Source of the DNA: Psychroserpens damuponensis
Lineage (GTDB): Bacteria > Bacteroidota > Bacteroidia > Flavobacteriales > Flavobacteriaceae
Assembly: GCF_000826655.1 (NCBI RefSeq)
Contig: NZ_JXJO01000023.1
Location: 62,001 to 126,000, forward strand
Length of the DNA: 64,000 bases
Direction of reading: 5' to 3'
How positions within the stretch are numbered: position 1 is the first letter of the stretch; each line of letters begins with the position of its first letter. Under the pieces are notes generated by a model, which did not search any database, was not told the origin of the DNA, and saw nothing but the letters and a program-made list of their open reading frames with translations. This document shows positions 16,995-26,526 of this stretch, one piece after another. Made by a program: the position numbers and the translations under genes.

Positions 16995-19900
16995 ATGAGA
17001 AAAATCTACGGATTACTAATAACAATTTTGTTTTGTGCATTTGGTAATGCTCAAACAGTGGTCACTATTGATAGAGAAAATGGACCTGGTCCAACCGCTA
17101 CTGGTAATGACGCTTCTATTACCTCAATAGGCTTATCTAGAGGTGCTGGAGTCACACAAAGAAACGGAACTGCATTTTCAACAAGAAATTGGAATAGCTC
17201 GAGCCAAGCGACAGCAGAAACCAATAATGATTATTTAGAATGGTCAACATCTACAAATGCTAATTATGATATTCAAATTACTGAATTAGATATAAAACTA
17301 AGACGTAATACAGATGGACCTTCGGATTATCAATTATTTTATAGTTTAGATAATTTTGCAACTCCAGGAATCGCATTACACGCACCATCAACCTTAGCCG
17401 TTACTACTGACATAATCGTTAACGTTAATGGATTTACTATAAACTCTGGACCTTCTGGAACTATAACGTTTAGACTATACGCATGGAATGCAGCTACAAA
17501 TGCTGGATGGCTTCGTGTGAGAGGTCAAACGTCATGGAGTGCTTTTGGCATTGCTGTTCCGGGTGCTAGACTTATAGGAACCGTCACACCTATTTCGGTT
17601 AATAGTTCTAATTCAAATATTGTAACTACACCTTTTGATCCTACAGATAATATCGATTACTCTAGTTATTCTGCTACTTCTGGGTTAACCACGAGTAATG
17701 CTATAAAAATAGGTGAATTTACAATTCAAGATGGTGGAGACTCTTTATCAGATGCCGACTTACTTACTACAATTTTAACAGACTTAGAGTTAGACGTGAC
17801 TAACAGTTCTACAATTGCTGCAATGGCAATTTTTGATGGAACAAGTAACATTTCAGAAGTAACCACCGTTACTGAAACCACAGTATTCTCAGGAATTTCT
17901 GGACTATCTGCTCCTGATAATGGATCTAAAACGTTTGATTTATACGCTACATTTAATTCGTTAGTTGTAGATAACACGCAATTTCAAACCTCTATAAATG
18001 TTGCAATTGCAGATGGAATATTAGGATCAGTTTTTGATGCTATTGACGCTGGAGGTGCTCAAACATCGATAGCTGGTGATGATAACAGAATTGAAGTTAC
18101 CGCTACACAATATGTTTTTGTACAAGATCCTTCAGATACATTTCAGTTTGAAGTTATGAAACCATATCCTACTGTAATGGCTGCTGATTTAAATGGCAAT
18201 CAAGATGTAGATTATAATATAACTATCAATGTTCTCGCTGCTGGTTCACTTGATCCAGCATTTATAACATATACTATGACTAATGGTTTTGCGACTTTAG
18301 ACACTATTGTTTTTACTGAAAAAGAAACTGCAGCTACTTTATTAGTTTATGGTGGCGCTTTTGCACCTACCACAAGTAACACTTTTACAGTTGAAGGCCC
18401 TTTACTTACAATCGCATCTCAAGATTTTGATGGTTCAACTCCAGAATGGACATACACTTCAAACACTGCAACATTTGATAATGGTTGGGGAACTGACGGT
18501 TATTATGATGTGATTGATTTAGCAAATGCTACACCATTAAATTACAATTCATTTTCAAATAATATTTTTGGTGAGAATGATTTAAACGATGAAGGAAATG
18601 GCACAACAGGTTATGCCACATTAACATTTGCTACTTTAGATATTAGCTCTTATGAAAACATTAAACTTACATTTGATTGGCAAGTCGTTGGTTATAACGG
18701 GAATAATGACGACGTGAGATATAGACTTTTTTATGATGGTGTTGCACAACCTTATGTAGTTTTATTTGACGGTAATGGTGCTCCTACAGATGATCAAGGC
18801 ACAGTTTGGCTATCTATTCCTGACACTGTTAACACCGTTGGTTTTCAATTAGATGTTAGAAACAATGGCTTAATTGGATATTCTGGATTTGACAATTTTA
18901 GCTTAGTGAGCACTTTTGATGGGTTACTATATGTAGATAATGGCTGGACTCCCAACCCACCATCTGACACCACAGGTTCAGACAATGTATATATCTATGA
19001 TGGAACTTATATCATTGGATCAAATATCGAAGCGAATAACTTCTATGTTAGCCCAATAGCAACTACTTCAATTTCAGCTGGACAATCTTTAACTGCGAAC
19101 GCTAGTATTATAAACAACGGAACGATAGAAATGAATTCTGTTTCTACAAGTTATTCGTCATTAATATCAGATAATGTAGAAGGAGAAGTTATTTATAATA
19201 GACATGTAAACACATTTGCCGATTCGGGCTCTACTACTGGTCAAAATGATTTTGTATCAGCTCCAGTAACAAATAGCAATCAAACATTCTCTGTAATTAG
19301 AACAGCTAATACAGATATTCCTTCAGGACCAATTGGAGGCGTATTCTCGTATCTATTTGGCCCTTTCGACAATAATGCCAACACGTTTATTAATTACACT
19401 ACTGCAGATGATGCCACAATCATTATTCCAGGTTTAGGATATAGAACAGCTTCTGACACTCCAACAGGGTCTACATTTGAATTTGTAGGAGATGTAGAAA
19501 CCTCTAGCATTACTACGCCAATTACTGTAGGCACAAATAGCGATTTCAATTTAATTGGTAATCCGTTCTCTTCGTACATTAAATTGTCGAATTTTTTAAC
19601 AGACAACATTACACAATTTAGCCCAGCTAACTTTGGAGTTTATGGTTATGATGGCTCTGCAACTGACGGTTATACCATCTGGAATCTAGCTTATTCGGAT
19701 GCGAACCCAACTGCGCTTATCACTCCAGGTCAAGGTTTCCTAGTTGCTGCTAAAGCAGGCGGAGGAAGCATTGCCTTTGATATAGACTCTCGTTCTATAG
19801 GAACAACAGAAGACTTTATCTTAGGCAGAGTAGACAACACAAATCTTGCGCATGTACAACTAGAAATGGCAAATGATATCTATACGTATAAAACAGACTT

Positions 19901-20531
19901 TTATTTTAATGATAATGCAACTCTAGGTATGGATGCTGGATATGATTCAGGAATCTATCATGATGACGCTCCAGAATTTGCAATCTACTCTCATTTAGTT
20001 ACCAACAATAATGGATTAAAGTTAGGAGCCCAGTCTGTAAATTACGATGCGATAAACGATGTTATTATACCTTTAGGAGTTAATGCTAACCAAGGAGAAC
20101 AACTAACAATTAGCATATTAGAACACAACATCCCTGAAGGCACTGAAGTGTTTTTAGAAGACACAGTGAACAACACATTTACCTTATTAAATACTTCAGA
20201 TTTTGTATTTACTCCAAATGTTAACCTATCAGGTACAGGACGATTTTTCTTAAGATTTTCTTCGGAAGCATTATCAACTTCAGAAAATAACTTTGAAACC
20301 ATTCAAATTTACACAACTAAAGCACCTAAAACCTTGTTTATAAAAGGAGCGCTTCAAAGTGATACAACTCTTGAAATTTATGATATACAAGGTCGAATGA
20401 TTTTGAACACTTCCTTAGATAGTCGTAATAATTCTAATCAAATAGATCTTTCAGAATACACAACTGGTATTTATGTTGTAAAATTAAATAACGGAAGTTC
20501 TCAAAAATCTCAAAAAGTAATTATCGACTAA
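16995..20531 (+). CDS. Large T9SS type A cargo protein (1178 aa)
   Basis: A secreted multidomain protein. Residues 1-19 are a Sec signal peptide (MRKIYGLLITILFCAFGNAQ, cleavage before or at the Q). Residues 20-190 look like a beta-sandwich. Residues about 207-380 form a module with IKIGEFTIQDGG that recurs in the next gene. Residues 460-640 include a further sandwich-like region (YENIKLTFDWQVVGYNG). From about residue 730 to the end the protein is homologous to the two following proteins. The last 75 residues are a T9SS type A sorting domain (LEIYDIQGRMILNT ... YTTGIYVVKLNNG). It should cross the outer membrane by T9SS and be anchored or released. No catalytic motif was recognised; an adhesin or structural role is a guess. 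Confidence 0.85.
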   Translation: MRKIYGLLITILFCAFGNAQTVVTIDRENGPGPTATGNDASITSIGLSRGAGVTQRNGTAFSTRNWNSSSQATAETNNDYLEWSTSTNANYDIQITELDIKLRRNTDGPSDYQLFYSLDNFATPGIALHAPSTLAVTTDIIVNVNGFTINSGPSGTITFRLYAWNAATNAGWLRVRGQTSWSAFGIAVPGARLIGTVTPISVNSSNSNIVTTPFDPTDNIDYSSYSATSGLTTSNAIKIGEFTIQDGGDSLSDADLLTTILTDLELDVTNSSTIAAMAIFDGTSNISEVTTVTETTVFSGISGLSAPDNGSKTFDLYATFNSLVVDNTQFQTSINVAIADGILGSVFDAIDAGGAQTSIAGDDNRIEVTATQYVFVQDPSDTFQFEVMKPYPTVMAADLNGNQDVDYNITINVLAAGSLDPAFITYTMTNGFATLDTIVFTEKETAATLLVYGGAFAPTTSNTFTVEGPLLTIASQDFDGSTPEWTYTSNTATFDNGWGTDGYYDVIDLANATPLNYNSFSNNIFGENDLNDEGNGTTGYATLTFATLDISSYENIKLTFDWQVVGYNGNNDDVRYRLFYDGVAQPYVVLFDGNGAPTDDQGTVWLSIPDTVNTVGFQLDVRNNGLIGYSGFDNFSLVSTFDGLLYVDNGWTPNPPSDTTGSDNVYIYDGTYIIGSNIEANNFYVSPIATTSISAGQSLTANASIINNGTIEMNSVSTSYSSLISDNVEGEVIYNRHVNTFADSGSTTGQNDFVSAPVTNSNQTFSVIRTANTDIPSGPIGGVFSYLFGPFDNNANTFINYTTADDATIIIPGLGYRTASDTPTGSTFEFVGDVETSSITTPITVGTNSDFNLIGNPFSSYIKLSNFLTDNITQFSPANFGVYGYDGSATDGYTIWNLAYSDANPTALITPGQGFLVAAKAGGGSIAFDIDSRSIGTTEDFILGRVDNTNLAHVQLEMANDIYTYKTDFYFNDNATLGMDAGYDSGIYHDDAPEFAIYSHLVTNNNGLKLGAQSVNYDAINDVIIPLGVNANQGEQLTISILEHNIPEGTEVFLEDTVNNTFTLLNTSDFVFTPNVNLSGTGRFFLRFSSEALSTSENNFETIQIYTTKAPKTLFIKGALQSDTTLEIYDIQGRMILNTSLDSRNNSNQIDLSEYTTGIYVVKLNNGSSQKSQKVIID

Positions 20532-20559
20532 TCAAATAATTACAATTTAAATTCTACTA

Positions 20560-20587
20560 AAGCACACCTAACAAGTGTGCTTTTTCT
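20560..20587 (+). terminator. Intrinsic terminator after the 1178-aa cargo gene
   Basis: AAAGCACAC (20560-20568) pairs perfectly with GTGTGCTTT (20576-20584) around a 7-base loop, and the T run continues to 20586. It sits 29 bases after the stop codon, so the next cargo gene needs its own promoter. Confidence 0.85.
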
Positions 20588-20642
20588 GTTATAGATAATG
20601 TTAAAATTTTTTTTAGTAACATTTTAATAATACTACTTCATA

Positions 20643-20670
20643 TTGTAATTAAGAAGAATTAATATATTTG
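20643..20670 (+). promoter_or_regulatory. Bacteroidota-type promoter of the 1857-aa cargo gene
   Basis: TTG at 20643-20645, a 17-bp spacer and TATATTTG at 20663-20670. The spacer is slightly short but the -7 element is exact. The leader to the ATG at 20740 is about 65 bases. Confidence 0.5.
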
Positions 20671-20739
20671 TAATCCCTTATTTCAAAAGCCCTATCAGGC
20701 TTTTTTATTTTATTAATTAATAGCACATATCTACAACAC

Positions 20740-23700
20740 ATGAAACATTTTTACCTATTTTTATTACTTTTATTTATTTCAAGTATTGGTTTTAGCCAAA
20801 CCATTGCGCTTCAAGATTTTGAAGCCTCTGCTCAAACTCCTGTTCTAAATTTCTCAGATTCAGGAGGAACCTATTCCACTGATGATGGACCTTATCCTGT
20901 TGGAGATAATAATTTCGTTTCTGGCAGCAGAGGATGGGAAGCAAATAACACAACATCTACAATTACATTTTCTTCAGTTGATATTAGCGCTTTTAGTAAT
21001 ACACGTTTAGACTTTAGATTAGCTTCATTTGCTGGCTCAAGTGGAAATGGAAATGATGATTCTGATTTTGTTTTAGTAGAAGTGAGTTTGGATGGTGGAG
21101 CTTCTTTTTCAGATGAACTTGAAATCAATGGAAACAATAATGCAAAATGGTCTTTTGATACAGGAACAGGAGTTGCTACCACTCCTTATGATGGCGATAA
21201 TAATCAGACTAATTTCACACCATCTGCAGGTGGCTATTTAACCTCTGAAGGTTATAGTTATATTTCAATCACGAGTATTCCAACTACCACCCAATTAGTT
21301 ATTAGAATAACATTGCAAAATAACAGTGGTAATGAATATTGGATTATTGACGATGTTGTTATCTCTGGTGTCGCATCATCTGGCCCAGTAAACCCAACAA
21401 CCTTTACAGCGACACCATTATCTTCTTCCCAAATAGATCTTGCTTATGATGATAATGCTGCAGGTGATGATATTATCATTATTTTTGATACAGATAATAC
21501 ATTTACAACTCCAACAGGATCACCTACAGCTGTTGGAACTTCTTTTGCAGGAGGAACAATCCTATACGACAGTAATGGCACAGGAACGTATAACCATACT
21601 GGTCTAACCGAAGGAGCTACCTATTACTACAAAGCCTACTCGTATGATGGTGCAGAGTATTCATCTGGTTTGAGTGCCGATGCGACAACCATAATCAACT
21701 GCCCTAGCATAACAGATTTAACAATTGATAGTTATACAGATACGGAAGCTATAATTAGTTGGACAAATGGTGGCACAGAAAATGCGTGGGAAATTGTCGT
21801 TCAACTAAACGGCTCAGCAGTACCTGCTGATACTCCTGGGTATGGCACTGCAACATCTAGTAACCCACATACCGTATCATCATTATCAGACAATACACTT
21901 TATGAAGTTTATGTTAGAGCTAATTGTACCACTGAGAGTAACGGATTTAGCACTTGGGAAGGACCTGTTACCTTCACAACAGAAATCACACCTCCTCAAG
22001 GTAGCACATGTGAAGACCCAATAAATTTAGGAACATTACCATATGTTGCTTTAGGAGAAACTACAAATGGATTTGGAGATAATTATTCTGGATCACCTGG
22101 AGATTCTGGCTGTGGTAGCACTAGTTCATATTTAAATGGAGATGATATAGTATATGCATATACTGCTGATGAAGATGGAACTATTAATGTAAATTTAACC
22201 AACATTACAGATAACTACACTGGTGTCTTCATTTACGACTCTTGTAACGATATAGGATTTAGTTGTCAAGCAGGTAATGTAAATTCATCTAGTACAGCAG
22301 ATTTGAATATCCCATTATTCCCTGTAAATAATGGACAAACTTATTATATTGTTGTATCTACATGGGCAGATCCGCAAACAACAACTTATGATCTTTCTAT
22401 AACTAAAGGGACATCAAACTTAGCTAACATCATTGAATCTGGTTTTGATGAACCAAACAATATCGATTATACGTTATATGATGACGTCACAAGTGGATTA
22501 GATGATACTAACGCAATAAAAATTGGAGAATTCACTATTCAAGATGCCGGAGAAACATCTTCAGACTCCGATGCTTTAAGCACTACCTTAACAGACATTT
22601 CTTTTGATATTGTAGGATTTGCTAATATAGCCGCAATTGCTCTTGTAGATGACTCAACTGCTATGATTAATAATCTTGCTGAAACATCAACTGTAAATGC
22701 GACGACGTCATTTTCAGGTTTAAATATACAAGCTGCAGATGATGGCACAACAACTTTTAGCGTGTATGTTACCTTTGATAATACAAGTGTTACTGATAAC
22801 GATCAAATTCAATTAACAGTGAGTGCTGCTACTGCAAACCCTAGTGGTTCTGTATTTACCTTAGCTGATGCTGGATCAGCAGAAACAACACTTAATGGTG
22901 ACGATAACAAAATTGAAGTCACTGCAACAACTTTAATTATTGACACAAACGTATCAAATGTAGAAGTTAATGCTATTATGTCGCCTTCACTAACTGTTTT
23001 GGCTGTTGATGACGAAGCTAATGTAGATTTTGACTCTGGCAACGTTACTCTAACACCTTCTGTAGCAAATATTTTTGGAATTTCTGCGTCTTACGTAGAA
23101 GCAACAGTATCTGGCACTGCAACATTTAATAATTTAAGTTTTGACACTGTTGGTTCAGGATATACATTGACAGCGAGCTCTGGTAGTTTGACTACTGACA
23201 CAAGTATATCTTTTGATGTGACTCCTGCAGGACCTGGTGGTGGCACTACAGATTTATTTTTCTCTGAATATATTGAAGGGTCTAGTAATAATAAATGTCT
23301 AGAAATTTATAATGGCACAGGAGCTGATGTTGATTTATCTTTATATGACATTTACATTTATATAAATGGTAACCCCATACATTCACCATCAAGTGATATA
23401 ATACTATCAGGTACTTTGATTGACGGAGAGGTTTACGTTATTTGTGATGATGGTGCAGATACAGAATTTTTAGCAGAGGCAGATATGACTCCAACATCTA
23501 ACTTTTATAATGGTGACGACGCTGTTGCTCTAGTTAAAAATGGAGTTATGGTTGATCTTATTGGTAATATTGGGTGTGATCCTGGTTCTAGCTGGAATGA
23601 AGGCGGTAATAATACAGCTAATAGTACTTTAGTAAGAAATAGCGATATATGCTCTGGAATTACAATCGATCCTGAAAACTCGCCTTGTGATTTCCCAACT

Positions 23701-26313
23701 TTAGCGAGTGAATGGACAAGTTTTGCTTCAGATACAGTTTCAAATCTTGGATCTCATACAGCAACCTGTGGTATTATACCAACGTGTAACACATTTGCAG
23801 GAAATGGCTTAACTGGTTCTGGAGGTCCTGTGGGAAATGGTAGCTTAGAAGCATGTGCAATCTCTGGTACCGAAATCACATTTACATTCACAAAAGCTGA
23901 AATGATATCTTTAAATGATGTACTCGTTTTTTACATCGATAGTGAAACTGGAGGTATTATGGATACATCAGGTTTAAATGATACTGCTGATGGACAGCGA
24001 ATAGCTATTTCTGGTTATAATGGAACTACACGTTCTACGGTTACTTTTCCTCCTGGTTTTATGCCAGAATATGCTATTGCTTTAGACAATGGAGCAGCTA
24101 ATCTTTTTCAATTAGATGCTAGTTCACATATATTTATTCAAGATGCTAGTTTAGCAATATCTGATGACGATTACACATTTTCAATAGATTTTACTAATAT
24201 CAATACTACTCCAAATTCTGAAAGTTTCAACATTTTAGCTACTTATTTAAGTGATACTGCAGTTCGATCTAATGAATCTATAGGGCGTACAACAGCAACT
24301 GCTGTAAATCCTGGAGCAAGTAATCCGTTAGAATTTGAAACTTATTATCAAGTCAATAGTGGTTTTCAAGGTGGAAAAGCACCATCTCTTGCAGATGGAT
24401 TATGGTCAGAAAGCGCATCATGGTTTAATGGAAATGCACCTTTAGCTGGTGATGAGATTACAATTAACAACGTTATTACGCAAGACACTGATTACATAGC
24501 AGGATTAATTGACATTACTGGAGCAAATTCGTTAACCGTTGATTCTGGAACTGCACTTGCTATAACTGGAGGAGTAACAGGAACAGGTAGTATAAATATA
24601 GACGGTAAACTTGTATTAACTGAAGGTGGATACACAAACCTCACTCCAACTTACGGTAATGGCTCTACCTTAGAATACAGAAATATTAGTGGAATATACA
24701 ATCGTTTCAATGAATGGAATAATGGCACCTCTCTAGGTGTAGGTGTTCCAGATAATATAATTATCGAAAACGCCACTTTAGACATTACAAATTCTGAGCA
24801 AGCCAGTTTTGTTGATTTTACGGTAGGTTCAAATTTAGATTTATTAACTAATGGTAGCTTAACTGTTGATGCTACTGAAAGCTTAACTATTGGTGGAGAT
24901 TTAAACATTTCCGCAGGAAACTTAGATTTAAATTCAATTTCTAATGATTATTCTAGTCTAATAATTGACGGAACTGCAACTGGAGATGTGATTTATAAAC
25001 GACACATCAACACGTTTGCAAATAATCCTATTACTGGAAATAATGATCTTGTATCAGCTCCTGTTACTAATGCCAATCAAACTTTTAGCGAGTTTAGAAA
25101 CATAAATACCAACATCCCATCTGGAACTATAGGTGGTGTGCCTTCATATTTATTTGGTTCTTTAGATAATGACACCAACGTATATATTAACTATACTACT
25201 GCAAATGATAATAATATACTATCTCCAGGTACTGGATATAGAACAGCAACAAACACTGCTACAACGACTCTAACGTTCGTTGGAGACGTACAAACTAGTG
25301 ATGTATCTGTAGCCATTAATATTGGTGCAGCGAGTGAATGGAATTTAGTGGGTAATCCGTACCCATCATATATTAGTAGTGTAGAATTTTTAAATGAGAA
25401 TGCTGCCTTATTAGACGAAGATGCCGTAGGAATTTATGGTTATGATGGTGACGCTGGAAGTGGTTGGAGAATTTTGAATTTCAACACCACCAATAGCACA
25501 GATTACAATATGGCTCCAGGACAGGGATTTTTAGTTGCTGCTGAAAGTGCAGGTACTGTAAACTTTACAACAGCAATGCAAACGATTATTGGTGATGATG
25601 ATTTTATCCCTTTAAGAACAGAAAATAATAAGCATTTAAGACTTCAAATAGAAGGAGGCGATGCAAACTATGAAACTGATTTCTACTTCAATGATAATTC
25701 TACTTTAGGTCTAGATCCTGGTTACGATGCTTCTATTTATGACGCAAGCTTACCAAGTTTCTATTTATATTCTCATTTGGTTGAAAACAACACAGGACGA
25801 TCTATGGCAATTCAATCCTTAGGATCTACAGATTTAAGTGCTGTTAGTATTCCGTTAGGTGTACATGCAAATCAAGGTGAACAAATTACGTTTAGCATTG
25901 TCGAGTCTACTTTACCTGCAACCGTAGAAGTTTACTTAGAAGACACTATAGCCAATACGTCTACTTTGTTAAATAGTACAGATTATATTTTAACACCAGA
26001 TGTTAATTTAACTGGTACTGGCCGCTTTTTCTTAAGATATACTGAAGACGCATTATCAACAACAGAACAAAACTTTAATAATTTAAATATCTATAACTCA
26101 ACAGTAACGAAAGAGGTTGTCGTTGCTGGTCAACTTTTAGAGAACACTACTTGCAACATTTATGATATTCAAGGTAGAATAGTATCTACAACCGAATTAA
26201 ACGATACGACCTTAGAGAACAGAATTGATGTCTCTACAGTAAGTACTGGTATTTATATTGTGAAGTTAAAAAATAATAATCTAGAAAAAACTCAAAAATT
26301 AGTTATCAAATAA
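20740..26313 (+). CDS. Very large modular T9SS type A cargo protein (1857 aa)
   Basis: Signal peptide MKHFYLFLLLLFISSIGFSQ. Reading along: a sandwich domain at 20-210 (YWIIDDVVISG); two fibronectin III-like domains at about 212-320 and 322-418; a domain at 424-556 resembling bacterial pre-peptidase C-terminal folds (GDDIVYAYTADEDGTINVNL); a 557-730 module shared with the preceding gene (IKIGEFTIQDAG); a lamin-tail-like domain at about 838-1010 (FFSEYIEGSSNNKCLEIYNG); further sandwich domains to 1400; then the C-terminal region of about 440 residues common to all three neighbours, ending in a T9SS type A sorting domain (CNIYDIQGRIVSTTEL). It is exported to the cell surface or medium. No protease or glycosidase motif was found, so binding or adhesion is likelier than catalysis. 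Confidence 0.85.
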   Translation: MKHFYLFLLLLFISSIGFSQTIALQDFEASAQTPVLNFSDSGGTYSTDDGPYPVGDNNFVSGSRGWEANNTTSTITFSSVDISAFSNTRLDFRLASFAGSSGNGNDDSDFVLVEVSLDGGASFSDELEINGNNNAKWSFDTGTGVATTPYDGDNNQTNFTPSAGGYLTSEGYSYISITSIPTTTQLVIRITLQNNSGNEYWIIDDVVISGVASSGPVNPTTFTATPLSSSQIDLAYDDNAAGDDIIIIFDTDNTFTTPTGSPTAVGTSFAGGTILYDSNGTGTYNHTGLTEGATYYYKAYSYDGAEYSSGLSADATTIINCPSITDLTIDSYTDTEAIISWTNGGTENAWEIVVQLNGSAVPADTPGYGTATSSNPHTVSSLSDNTLYEVYVRANCTTESNGFSTWEGPVTFTTEITPPQGSTCEDPINLGTLPYVALGETTNGFGDNYSGSPGDSGCGSTSSYLNGDDIVYAYTADEDGTINVNLTNITDNYTGVFIYDSCNDIGFSCQAGNVNSSSTADLNIPLFPVNNGQTYYIVVSTWADPQTTTYDLSITKGTSNLANIIESGFDEPNNIDYTLYDDVTSGLDDTNAIKIGEFTIQDAGETSSDSDALSTTLTDISFDIVGFANIAAIALVDDSTAMINNLAETSTVNATTSFSGLNIQAADDGTTTFSVYVTFDNTSVTDNDQIQLTVSAATANPSGSVFTLADAGSAETTLNGDDNKIEVTATTLIIDTNVSNVEVNAIMSPSLTVLAVDDEANVDFDSGNVTLTPSVANIFGISASYVEATVSGTATFNNLSFDTVGSGYTLTASSGSLTTDTSISFDVTPAGPGGGTTDLFFSEYIEGSSNNKCLEIYNGTGADVDLSLYDIYIYINGNPIHSPSSDIILSGTLIDGEVYVICDDGADTEFLAEADMTPTSNFYNGDDAVALVKNGVMVDLIGNIGCDPGSSWNEGGNNTANSTLVRNSDICSGITIDPENSPCDFPTLASEWTSFASDTVSNLGSHTATCGIIPTCNTFAGNGLTGSGGPVGNGSLEACAISGTEITFTFTKAEMISLNDVLVFYIDSETGGIMDTSGLNDTADGQRIAISGYNGTTRSTVTFPPGFMPEYAIALDNGAANLFQLDASSHIFIQDASLAISDDDYTFSIDFTNINTTPNSESFNILATYLSDTAVRSNESIGRTTATAVNPGASNPLEFETYYQVNSGFQGGKAPSLADGLWSESASWFNGNAPLAGDEITINNVITQDTDYIAGLIDITGANSLTVDSGTALAITGGVTGTGSINIDGKLVLTEGGYTNLTPTYGNGSTLEYRNISGIYNRFNEWNNGTSLGVGVPDNIIIENATLDITNSEQASFVDFTVGSNLDLLTNGSLTVDATESLTIGGDLNISAGNLDLNSISNDYSSLIIDGTATGDVIYKRHINTFANNPITGNNDLVSAPVTNANQTFSEFRNINTNIPSGTIGGVPSYLFGSLDNDTNVYINYTTANDNNILSPGTGYRTATNTATTTLTFVGDVQTSDVSVAINIGAASEWNLVGNPYPSYISSVEFLNENAALLDEDAVGIYGYDGDAGSGWRILNFNTTNSTDYNMAPGQGFLVAAESAGTVNFTTAMQTIIGDDDFIPLRTENNKHLRLQIEGGDANYETDFYFNDNSTLGLDPGYDASIYDASLPSFYLYSHLVENNTGRSMAIQSLGSTDLSAVSIPLGVHANQGEQITFSIVESTLPATVEVYLEDTIANTSTLLNSTDYILTPDVNLTGTGRFFLRYTEDALSTTEQNFNNLNIYNSTVTKEVVVAGQLLENTTCNIYDIQGRIVSTTELNDTTLENRIDVSTVSTGIYIVKLKNNNLEKTQKLVIK

Positions 26314-26334
26314 CTAACATTTATTACAAAATCT

Positions 26335-26368
26335 AAAAAGACATATTCTATTGAGTATGTCTTTTTTT
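26335..26368 (+). terminator. Intrinsic terminator after the 1857-aa cargo gene
   Basis: AAAAAGACATA (26335-26345) pairs with TATGTCTTTTT (26356-26366); the stem can extend inward through TTC/GAG. A run of T follows. It is 22 bases after the stop codon. Confidence 0.85.
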
Positions 26369-26526
26369 TATGCTTTATAACTTCTGAAATGTGACCTTCT
26401 AAAACCCTAAGTGTCTAAAAGCTGAATACTTATTAACACGAAAACGTTTGCGCTCATAAGTATAGTTAAACTTAATTATCTTTAAATATTCTTATATATT
26501 TTAGGAGTTAACATAAATGATTTATC

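Noticed and set aside
17726-17977. Minus-strand frames inside the T9SS cargo genes
   Set aside because: They are short shadows produced by the Ser/Thr/Asp-rich codon pattern of the real genes; none has a start context or recognisable sequence.
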